Shown here piece by piece: positions 48,919 to 59,619 of a stretch of 64,000 nt of DNA (its first letter is position 1; each line of letters starts with the position of its first letter). Under the pieces are notes generated by a model. It saw only the letters and a list, made by a program, of their open reading frames with translations. It was not told where the DNA came from and ran no database searches. Made by a program: the position numbers and the translations under genes. The DNA comes from Ectocarpus siliculosus. Taxonomy: Eukaryota > Sar > Phaeophyceae > Ectocarpales > Ectocarpaceae. The stretch covers positions 6,912,003 to 6,976,002 of the forward strand of contig FN649741.1 of NCBI GenBank assembly GCA_000310025.1. The letters run 5' to 3'.

Positions 48919-51900
48919 CAAATCCCCTTCCCTTGCAGGGCATGCTCTTGGTGAGCGCCGCCTGCCGATCCCACTTCTTCGCCACTTCCTCGAGCTTTCT
49001 CACGAAGGTAATCGGCTTTCCTTCGGCCAGCCAGTTCATCAGCCAGGGAGGTATGTTTCCGCCCGGGCTGAAGTGATGCACCATGGTGAATTCGGAGTGC
49101 TTCTTGTTCTTCGCCGCCTTGATGTGGAACACGCCGTGCAAAATCTCCCCGCGGACGTACTTTCCGCCTGCTGGGGCCTTTTGCAACCAGAGAGCGGCGG
49201 CGCGACAGCATCCAAAATAGAAAACGCCAGCGTATGTTAACAAAGCGCACATAGCATCGGTAGAGACCTACAATGAGCCAACTGCCAGGCTTTGGACAGA
49301 TGGATACACACGACGCCGCTCTTCGAAAGCATGACCCACACGAGATAATATTTCTTCGAAAGAACGATATGCTTGTGCACGTATCGAACATGGTGCATAT
49401 ATCGACCATGACGATGTGCGTGTGAACGTATCGAAGACAATCGGGGGCAAGCCACAGGGAAACGAACGTGGGCGAATCAAGAACAACAGGAAACAATGGC
49501 GCTCAAACCCGCGTGACGATGAAACTGTCACCGCGCCCTACCTTGGGGTGAGAGGTAGCAGAGTTAACTATCGCCACGCTACCGTCCTCGAGGGTGGCCC
49601 TCTGGATGTGCGTCACAAAGTCTCGGGGGCGGCAGGGCCAGATTCCCATCGTCGCACTCCAAGACACCTTGTTGTCCCGGTCTATCACCTCAAGATCAAT
49701 GCCATCCTCGACCAGAGGGTTGTACTGTAGATGCGGCAAGGGGTGGCAGGAACCGAGGTTAACGCTGACAGCAGAAAAAGTGGGCGCCGAGAGCATTCAA
49801 AGCAACGAGAAAGCGTTCTCTCGCAAAAAATCAACCGTGTTGTATTTGAATCTATCCACGAGCAGTCTACCGCTGCCGCAGTGAAGCACGGCCGGTAGCT
49901 GACGAGCTCAGTGCTTCGTTCACGTACCTCGCGAAAAAGTCTTGAAAATTGCACTAAAGAGACGCATGTCAGCACGCCTTTGACTTTGGCACCGGCAACA
50001 AAAAGCATTCCTGTGACACACGAGCGCAGAATGGCGTTGAGAGACACGCCAACAGGGCCGGTATCGGCTTCACGTCCCACCTGTCTGACGATCTCGATGT
50101 CGCCGGGCGTGAGGACCTCAAACAAAGCCTGCGGCGAAACCGCCAAGGACGCCTTGGACTTGATAGCAACAAAATCGCTGTTGGGCATAGATCTCTTCCA
50201 CACCTGCACACCGCGTGGTCAGCAACAACGCATTCATCCCGCTTCAATATTGGACATGTTCCTTGAGCAGACTGTGCGTGTGTCAGCTGGTGTGTAAAAT
50301 CGAAGAAGTTGCTAACCCGAAAAATGTGTTCACAATTTCCAACAAAACTAGCCTCCCTCCGCTGTTGTTGTAAAATTTCCTCCTTGGTGTGGGTTCTGGC
50401 GAGACTGTCAGGAACGTTCCTCAGAACGATGGCCTAAGTTAAAATCTGTTTCCTTATTCCGGAAAAAAAAATTGAGTCCGAATTTGTCTATTGTGCCGGT
50501 TGGGAGACGTGTTCCGCCGATTCGATCCACGGGAAGCGGATGCTTCCTGGCGCTGACCTCGCGGATGTCGCGTAGCGGGACGCCTCACAGGCACGTTCTG
50601 TGCCGTTTCTGAAGAACGAAAAAACGCGCAGACCGTGTCTCCAAGGAATTCCGTTGACGCAGGGTCCGCAAGGCCAGCGCCGGGGAGCGTTGGCTGCCCG
50701 TGGGATTCCCCACCAAAGTCTTGTTGTTGTTGTTGATGTTGTTGTCTTCACAGTAAAAGTCATTCCAAAGTCTGGCGAGAACTGTAAAACGGGTGCTGAA
50801 GTCAACAACCGCTCGATATGAGCAGCAAAGGAGGCCTCGCTAGACACACTGCTGTTCCGTCCGAGTTTGATCGTCTGATCGCCTCGGAGGAGCACTTGAA
50901 GTTTTTTTTTTCTGTATGGTAGACCGACCAAGAAACCTGGAGGGCTACGAACCACCGTCAAACTACCAGAAACTCAACCGCATCAGCAGCTTCAGCCAAC
51001 TGCTTGATCCTCGTGTGGATGAGATCGATGAGATCACGACCAAACAGCACCAGGGCCCAAGCCGTCATCGCGGTAGTCCCTTTGGTATTGACGAGTGACG
51101 AGCGCCGTGGAGAGCGGGAGTTTTTCAGCAGGCTGAGGACGAGGATGCTGTGGCTCGGAGTGTCGGTGCTTCTCTTGCGGAGGCGCTTGGTGGCGGAGTT
51201 AAAGGCTCTGTGTAACTGATGCCCACCGATGTTGGGGGGGGTTCACTTATTTTGCCGTTTCGGGTGCCGGGAGTGCGAAGAAGATGGCTTCCAACACATC
51301 AACAACAAAAACCTGCCAAACTCCTGTCAAACCACACCATTTTGGTATGGACATGCTGTGCAACGGATGAAAGAAACTACGCGTTGTTATCAACACCATT
51401 TCCGACATTTTGGTCATTGAATTAGGAATTAGGTACATCACTCAGCGTGGGATGCTCAAGGGTGCTAATGGTCAAATGATGTTATGCCGTGCATGACACC
51501 TGGCTTGCGGTGAAAACAGGTGATTGTTGCTGTTGCCGTATACAGATGAGCGTGTCTCGTGTGATCTGGCGTTGTTTGTAGTTCGTCACGCTATTTCAGG
51601 CGTGCAAAGACATATCAATGCCAAGCGCCAAGCAGCCCGGCGCACGAGGGTCAAGGAGGGGGCCTCGGAAGCTCCCCCCTTACAACATGTGTGTGTACCA
51701 GGTTTGACAGCTGACACACCTGAACATGGCCGTCATCCCTAACCGGCTTCCAACCCCCATCACTAGTGTCCTCCAGTAGCCACGCAACGTCTTCCTTAAC
51801 CTGTGAAAATGGTGGGCAGCATCAATCAATGGAGAGCACCGGCGGGCGGAAAGTTTGTGTACAGCAGTAGTATCATGAGAGCACACAAAGTCACATGAGA

Positions 51901-52248
51901 AGACGGGAAGGGAAAGAAAGGTGCCGAAACTCCCACGTTGAACACAGAATACCACAGGGACGTTCATGATTCATACACAGATACACAGCAGAACCTGGTG
52001 GAAACAGACCATGGGGCATCGGGCATCCTCATCCTCCCCATCACACACCGCAGTCCCACCTTCCCACGCTTGCCGCCCTTGCCGAATGGGACACCTCCGG
52101 ACGGCTGGACCTCCTTGCTATTCGTACGTTTCCGCTTGAAGAGAGACGCACCAGTGGGACCCATGACCGTCAACAACAAAACAAGGCCTAGCACTAGCCT
52201 CGCTGCTGCTGCACTACCGTTCCATCGTCTCCTGGGTGTCGGCGCCAT
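48919..52248 (-). CDS. START-domain lipid-binding protein with N-terminal hydrophobic segment
   Basis: Minus-strand exons 52060-52248, 51720-51800, 50081-50203, 49542-49724 and 48919-49177 join in phase (278 codons visible). The start is the ATG at 52248. Residues 17-30 are hydrophobic (LVLGLVLLLTVMG) after an Arg-rich start, giving a signal peptide or anchor. From about residue 65 on the protein is a START domain: a WKPVRDDGHVQVWKRSMPNS strand, VDRDFV-like RPRDFVTHIQRA, NSATSHPKAPAGGKYVRGEI, and the closing HFSPGGNIPPWLMNWLAEG with a terminal helix (VRKLEEVAKKWDRQ). START domains bind sterols, phospholipids or ceramides. The ligand cannot be told from the sequence. The 48919 exon ends in phase 1, so at least one more exon follows, on the far side of the assembly gap; see 46491-47719. 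Confidence 0.88.
50719..50765 (+). repeat. Dispersed (GTT)n-GTCTTCAC repeat, copy 3
   Basis: GTT units (one changed to GAT) end in GTTGTCTTCACAGTAAAAG. It lies in the START-gene intron 50204-51719. Confidence 0.7.
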
Positions 52249-52686
52249 CTGCCGGAGTTTCCCCCAACAACTACTCGCGTCCGGTTGAGTGCTGGGGATA
52301 CACCAAGCTGGATGCACAGAGAGGCCCCACCTCCACTGCAACCAGAGTCGGCCCCCTCTGATTGAAGAGGTGAAAGACAAGCCCTCCGTGGAATCTCGGA
52401 GCCGTGAAAACACCGACCAATAGAGATCCCCGGTCCCCTGCAGACGCTGCGTCGGAGTTAACCACGACAGGTGGCTCTGATACCTGATACCAGCACCGTG
52501 GTGAACGCGTGCTGCTGGTGCTGGTGCCTGCTCTCACCCGCCTTCGGGCCTCGTGGTCTAGGTCCTCCCCCCAAAAAAACAGCACCATCGTCCGTCCCCC
52601 TACAGAGAAATGGCAATGATGAGAGAGCACAGCACACTTGCTGTGCAGCAGGCAAACGCAAGGAACAGAGAGCGTGGTTGCACACG
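52249..52686. promoter_or_regulatory. Compact divergent promoter region (START / TIM44)
   Basis: Only 438 bases separate the minus-strand START start codon from the plus-strand TIM44 start codon, so both promoters and 5' leaders overlap or abut. No TATA box is obvious. Confidence 0.6.
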
Positions 52687-55600
52687 ATGCTGCGACTAGG
52701 ACGGCATGGCTCTACCCTTAAGGCCTGTTCTCTCCGTCAACCGGCAGCAGCTTACGCGAGAGCGACCAGACCGTCCTCAATTTGGCGAAGAGACCCGATC
52801 GTCCCGTCTGGACCGCACGACAACATCGTGCGCGGCATCACCACCAACACCTTCACCAACACCACCACCAACACCGAGCAGCAGCGATCAGTGGCCTTGT
52901 CCCGATGGATCCAGGCTGATCGGCGAAGAGGGCCGCATGTCGGGCCTGCACCAGCAGCGTCGGTGACGCAGCTGCAGCAGTGGAGAGGTCTGGCATCTGG
53001 CTCTAGTGGGAAGGGCAAGGGCGGAGAGGAGGAAGGGGGGATGTTTGATCGCCTCAAGAAGACCTTTACGGAGGAGATAGACAAGGTGAGCGCGGCGGCT
53101 GCTGCTGCTGCTGCTGCTACGATTGTGACCTCTGATTGTATTGTATTGTACTTTGCATCAGGGTTTGTACTGGTGTCTACAAAGGATGCAGAAGTAACAA
53201 CCGCTGCTTGAATGGTACATGCTCTTCTGGAAGCGAACGGCAGCAGCACCACGCTGCGCGTTGCAGTACAGCAGTAGTACGACTGTACTGTAGCACACCT
53301 ACAGTGCACCTCACCTCACTTCGAGTCTTCCCTACCGGACAACAAAGACGTGAAAAACTCGTGTTCTGGTCCTATGTTGGGATTTTGCAGTACAGCAGAG
53401 TGGGGGTGAGGACGAGACGGCTGATTCGGCGTTCGCGCCTGACGTAGCAAGTAACATGTGGAAAATGGTCCACCCCTTGACGTTCAGCCCCTTCCAGAAA
53501 TTATGCAACAAAGCCTGTTGTATTGTACCCGCAAAGGCGCGATCAACGAGCAACGTACGATATGTCGCCGAAGATCCTTCAAACCTTGACATCGACTTCG
53601 TCGCCTCAAGGTGTCGCTCACCGAATATAATCTTTCAAGCCTGTACTACTGCTGTACTTGAAAAAATATCGGGCGGCGTCATTGAACCTTCACTTACAAC
53701 GACATCCATCCCCTGCCAATCCGTCGATCGAATCACTTCGCAGAACCCGAGCCTGAAGGAGAGCCTGTCCAAGCTTAAGGATGCGGAGCAGAAGCTCAGG
53801 GAAAACCCTAGCGTTAAGGAGAACCTAGCTAAGCTCAAGGAGGCCGAGAAGAAGTTTCGGGAAAACCCCAGCGTCCAGGAAAATTTGTCCAAGCTCAAGG
53901 ATGCGGAGAAGAAGTGGAGAGAGGACGCAAAGAGCAAGCAGGTGCATGTATGTTGCTATTTAGCGCCGCCGGAGGTCAGCGTGACTCCTTTCGGCGTGGT
54001 TGGACGCACACGGGCCGAGGATACATAGAAGGAATGAAGGACACACGTTTTTTTGGGTTTTTTTCTGTTCCAACGTTTCGCGGATTGGAGGCAGAAATGC
54101 TGTGATCCCTGTTTTTTGAGTGGTTGGAAAAAAAATAGTAGAAAATTGACTCGATGAAGCGGTCATGTCGGTATTGTATGAAGCTGGCTGGCGTCAATCC
54201 CTCACGTGGTATGCATATTTGACTTCGGAGTGATTTATGCTGATCGGAGGACGGGGGGCGACGCCTGTCCGACTGCGCAATCTCGTGTTCTTAGAAGCTT
54301 ATCATTTTTCTTGCTGTCGTCACTCCCATGCGTTTGTTCTGCAACCGCCGTTGTGTGTGCCTGGGGGGTGGGTGATACATTTCCCCCCGCAGGGTGAGTT
54401 TGCCGAGCAGGCGGAGAAGGCGAGGGAAAAGGCACAGCAAGGCGGAGGAGCTTTCCAGGAAAAGTTCCAAGAGCTGAAACAAACGTGAGCTAGCTATCGT
54501 TGTAGGTAGTAGATAGATGCTTAGGAAAGAAATCCCGTGGCCGCAGGAAAAGCTTGCAGTCTCAAGAAGCGATATGTAGGTGTTAAAACGAATGCTAACC
54601 CTAAACCTCTACCAAACATTTTGAGACATGCGAACCTTCACCTAAGGGCTATAAATAGCTGTGTCCTAAATCTACCCAAACATCGCATCGGGCTGGAGCA
54701 CTCGTGCAACTGGGAACACAGGCAACACGCATGAAACCCGTTTGATGCCTCATCGTCCGCCCCGTCTCCCCCTTGGTTGTGTGCCCCCGCCAGGCTCGAA
54801 GAAAAGCTGGGAAAGGTGGGCGGGGAGAGCGGCGACGGGAAGGACGGCGGCGAAGGAAAAGACGGCGCGGAGAACGAGTTCGTGCGGGCCTCGAAGGAGA
54901 AGTTCTCGGGGGCACAGAAGGCGCTAGACGAAAATTCGCTGTTCTCCAAGCTGAGGTGCGATTTCAATCGTTGGGAGGCTTGGGTTACGCAGACTCTGGT
55001 GCTGGTAGGAACGGACTGCTTTGGTTGCGCGACAAAATGGCAGTATTGTACGGGCGCCGTGTGCTGTGCGTGTGGATTGGTCGAGCGAATGATATGAAAA
55101 TAGTTGTATCAGGCTGCCCGGCGCGGGGAGGGAGAGTTCTGTGGAATGCGGGCGGTCCGCACGCACGTTCCTTGGGGCGGCACCACACGCGACCCTCGAT
55201 CTTCGATCACCCAGGCCTATCAATAGTGCTGTGCTGTTGATGGAAATGTCGGCTGTGTGGTGACGCCGAGTTGAAAAAAAGTTTCCAAGCCCAGGTACGT
55301 TCGTTCAACCTGTAGCAGCCAAGCGTCGTCCGACCGTACGGAGAATGGAGGGCGGTGTCAGCGGATGTGTCTTTTCTATTAACATCGACCGCGCTAGCCG
55401 GTGACGAATGAAAAGACGTCAGTCTCAGTGCGGTGGAAAACACAACACAAAATTCTTCTATCGGCCACGATCTGGGACCCCGTGAACGAGCGTCATGGGG
55501 GAGTCTACGCTTCTCTCCGGAGTAAAGACAGATACTGCTGCAGTAACAGAAGAAAACTGGATGTGTGTGTGTGTGTGTGGTGTGTGTCTGTTTTCGCGGG

Positions 55601-58600
55601 TGTGTATTGCTTTCCGCGGAGGTGGTGACCCCGCCCCCGTTTACCGCAGAGGCAGCGGCTCTCGGACAAGTTTCTACCCGGGGTTTAACTCAATCGATTT
55701 GCATGACGGGAAAGCTTGACGTGAATGAGACGGGGGTTGTTCGCTAACACCGTTCTGCATGCTGTAGCTGCTGCTTACGTCGTACCGTCGTCTCGCGCTC
55801 TGCGCGGCAGGGTCAAGACCCAGGCTTTCCGAGAAGCCGTGGCGGGCGCTTCTTCCGAGCTGTTCCCTTCGGAAGGACAGAAGGCGGAGAGCGCGGTGGT
55901 GAAGAAGCTCAAGCAGCCCAAGAAGGAAAAGAAGAAGAAGAAGAAGAAAAAGGACGGCAAGGAGAAGGCCCCGGTAGAGGGAGAGGACGACGAGGAGGAG
56001 GAGGAGGAGGAGGAAGAGAAGGGGGGAATGGGAAGCCTGATGATCGTCAAGACGGCGGGAGAGGCGTGGGAACGACTGCAAGAGAGGCTCAAGGAGTCCC
56101 CCATCATCCAGGTCAGAGAACTTCTGGTTGCCTGGCCACCACGTCCCCGCCTTAAACACAGAAATAGACGTTCAGAGTATTGGTAAGTGGAGAGGGGTTC
56201 AGAAAATATCGCAGGGATGAAACTAGCGACGAGCGCAATGGACCGAAGACAGAGAGTAACGACCGCAGGAGGAAGCTCGGCATGGTGTGTTGTGTGTTTG
56301 CTTGTGAGCATCTGAACCCGGAGACTGGACCCCTGTCGTCCAACCTCCGCCGCGGCCGTCCTGTCGGGGGAGCCGCGGACCAGAAGACCGTTTCGCTGTT
56401 GTTGTCCCGCGATATCAGACCGACGTCTTTCCATTGGCCGGTCGGTGGCCGCTGCCCATGCTGCTAGGTAAAAGGTTTCAACATAAGAGACACACACCTG
56501 ATTGTGCGGGCGTACACAAGGGGATCGGTATCCCCGAGACTTAGCGATCGAGCACACTAGACGGCTGCAGTGCCTCGCGCACCGACAAGAGACGGCGCGG
56601 ACGGACGGCTTGCTCGCGCGCATTCACGACCGATTCGTTTAACCTCTCGCCTCGCTCGGAACCCGGGTTGGTCTCGCAGGACCTGCTGGGAGCTTCTAGA
56701 GTTGTGGCCTCGGGGTCGCTGGGACAGGGGGCCAAGTCTGCGAAGGACACTGTGAAGGACAAGGTGGAGGACGTTCAGGAAGCCTGGGAGACCAGCCAGG
56801 TGAGCAGTCGGGGGAGGTTTCCCGTGCCCCGGTTCGGCGTACCGCCCTTTGCGTGTCGTCGTCGTCGTCGTCGCCTAGATGGTATACCTCGTGCGTGATA
56901 CTGTATAATACGCCCGGTATTTCACGGCGCCCCTCTCTATGAAAGCACTGGGAGCACGGGCGTTGCGAGCGACAGAGGCTCAGCGGGTCGCTTGGGTCAA
57001 CTTTGTTTTGGCGACGGAGGCCTGGTCAAGCCAATAGCGCTCCCCTTTCTGTCGTGTTCACGCGATGCTCTTTCGCCCAATAAATTGGCCCACGTTTTTT
57101 GTCGCGCAGCACCCCCTGGTGTACAAACTGTCCTCGGCGTGGGATAGCTTGACGGCGGAGAGTGATGAGGGGATAGGGGTGAGGGAGCTCCGGCGGCTTG
57201 ACCCGTCGTTCAGCGTGGAGGACTGGAAGAGAGACATCCAGGAGCTGTTCCTGCCGGAGTTCATGTCCGCCTTCTTGAGAGTGAGACTCGAAAATTGACT
57301 CGAAAATTGACTCAATTTTCCTTTTTTTGATTTTTTGGTCTTTATTGTTGTCGTCGGTTCGACGTACAAATCACGTACGCGCGAAGACGGAAATTTCGAA
57401 GAAATGAGAATGGTACAGAGACGAGTCAGGGTAGGGTGGGGAAATAGGTCGGAAGGAGAGAGAGCCCGTCGCCCAAACTCGGAGGCTGTGTTTCAGTACG
57501 AAACTCTGCCGTGGGAGCACAACTAGAAGACATACATATGTGCGCTCCCGAATAAGCTATCTATGCCCCCCCTAAGATGGCTTGCCGCAGACACGGGCCA
57601 ATGGTCAACTGCGGATGACTCTTTCAAGAGTGTTGATATAGTGCGACACACGAAACAGTCAACCTCTGTGTGTGCAGTGACAAATATTTTGAATGAGGTG
57701 TGACAAAGGTTGTGACGGTTGTCGAAGGCGAAAAACGCGTGGATGGATTCTACTTTCCGGCGGTTGTCTCTCTCCCAGACATGGAGCCAAAATAGAGAAA
57801 GTGAAAGGGATGAAGCCGCCCTTTCGTGCCTCAGTTTAGCGGCATAGGCTCTCTTCTGAGCGTGTGGTGGCAAGCCACACGCGCGACACTCTCTCGTCTG
57901 ATGGGTCCAGGCCTGAGGATCATGAGCCTCAGGGGACGCACTCGCCTGCAGCAATACCAACTGCTGCAACGTTTTTTTGTCCATTTTGTCAGGGTAGCTT
58001 CTCCGGCCTAACCTACTTTTACCAACGTTTTTCCGACATGCCGGTGTTGTTGATCCCCAGGGCGACGTTAAGTTGCTAAAACAGTGGACGGGGGAGGCGT
58101 GCTACAACAAACTTGCGTCCGAGGCTAAGCAACGAAAAGCCGACGGCATGGTCTTGGTGAGATATCGCTTTTTTTAACAGGCATTTTTTTGTGGGGGTCA
58201 GATGTGTTGTGGGAGTTCTCCAGTAAACGGACAACGCGGCTGCATGTTTACAACGTTGATCTATACCGGACCATCTCGCCGATGACTGCGTGAAGCGTGG
58301 GTCACATTCGATGACCTGCCGGGGCGGCGTATCGTGAACGACAGCTCGACATTTGTAGGATTGGTCATGTGCTGCTTGCTGGCTTCTGGCGACCGAGGGA
58401 TGCGTTGTTATTTTTGTTAGCCTCGAGACGACACGAGAATGACGAAGGGCGATCGAATCTTGGAAAACGTGGCAATTCCAGCGTCCCCTGTTCGGTGTAG
58501 TTTGTTTTTTTTGGCACACCTCTTGGTCTCGTACTATGTGTGTGTAGCGGTTTGCCGTTCGGAGTATAAATCAGATATCGTTTAGTTTCTGCACGGGGTG

Positions 58601-59619
58601 CTCGATGTCGTTCTTCGCCTATAGACTCTTGTGTTTTTTGTCGTTTGTGTGTCTGGAACTGCGCGGGTGGTTGGGCAACCTTGATTTTCCGATGATGGTA
58701 CGAACTGCCTGGGTTTGATGGTCGCTCACAATTTTGACGGTTGCTTGCAATTTCGACGCCTCTTTTGTGCTTTTCGACGCGCAGGACCCGCACGTACTGG
58801 ACATCCGGCAGGGGGAGGTGCTGGCCATCAAGGCGGACGCCGGGAAGGCCAACCCTACGATCGCGTTGCAGTTCATGTGCCAGCAGATCAACTGCGTCCG
58901 CAATAAGTGAGAGCTGTTTGCGGTGTATGGCACCCGCATGTCCTTTTTGGGCGGCCTTTCGATGACCTCCTGCTGTGAATCAATGGGATGACACAAGACA
59001 GCTTCCCCGCGTGATCCTCCCTCACGGGCCCCCCAGATCTTGGAATTTAGAAGCGTTTCCCTTTTTTACCCGCACTGAGACAGACGTATTTTGATTGGTC
59101 AGCCGGTTGATCCTAGAAATGAACACACACAACACACACACACGCACGTTAGGTGGTAGCTTGAGTGAGCTTGTCGCTACTTGTCTTGCGTCGTGGCAGA
59201 ATAAAAGAGTACAGCTGTTCGACACGATACCATGGCGGCGCCAGACAATAGTGTTCGATTCGAGACTTACTCGTCAACGAAACGAGAGAGCCTCCTTAAC
59301 AGTATTTTCGGTGCCGTGTTGCCCAGATGGCGTACGCATCACAAGACGTTTATTCCGAACCAAGGCGGTGTAATCCACACGTTTGATTGGCCCCTCTCTC
59401 GTTTTTTACCCCTGTCCCCGGTTTCGGACATCCGCGGTGTGTCTTCGGCGTGACGGTCCTCCGTCGCCCGCGGCAAGCAGAAAGGGCGAGATTCTGGAAG
59501 GTGCCGAGGACGACATCCGCGCGACGTACTACATCCTGGCGTTCCAGAGGGAGTTTAACGACGACGAGGCCGAGCTGAGGTGGAGAGTGGTGGACATGAT
59601 GGTCGTTGGAGGTGGGTGA
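52687..59619 (+). CDS. TIM44: Mitochondrial import inner membrane translocase subunit TIM44 (599 aa, complete)
   Basis: Ten exons join in phase: 52687-53085, 53744-53941, 54393-54484, 54794-54955, 55811-56111, 56680-56799, 57110-57280, 58061-58156, 58785-58906 and 59481-59619 (1800 bases, stop TGA). The N-terminus is a typical mitochondrial presequence, rich in Arg, Ala and Ser. The C-terminal 200 residues carry the TIM44 domain: HPLVYKLSSAWDSL, a DPSF....W segment, LFLPEFMSAFL, GDVKLLKQWTGEACYNKL and the closing strands ending ELRWRVVDMMVV. TIM44 docks Hsp70 to the TIM23 channel on the matrix side. Two unusual insertions are seen: exon 2 codes for three near-identical 20-residue units (for example NPSVKENLAKLKEAEKKFRE), and exon 5 has a long Lys run followed by a Glu run at about residues 320-355. 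All introns are GT-AG. Confidence 0.93.

Noticed and set aside
52471-52686. Upstream in-frame extension of TIM44
   Set aside because: The frame is open to an ATG at 52471, but the ATG at 52687 starts a classic mitochondrial presequence and the upstream part is Cys/Trp-rich and unlike a targeting peptide.
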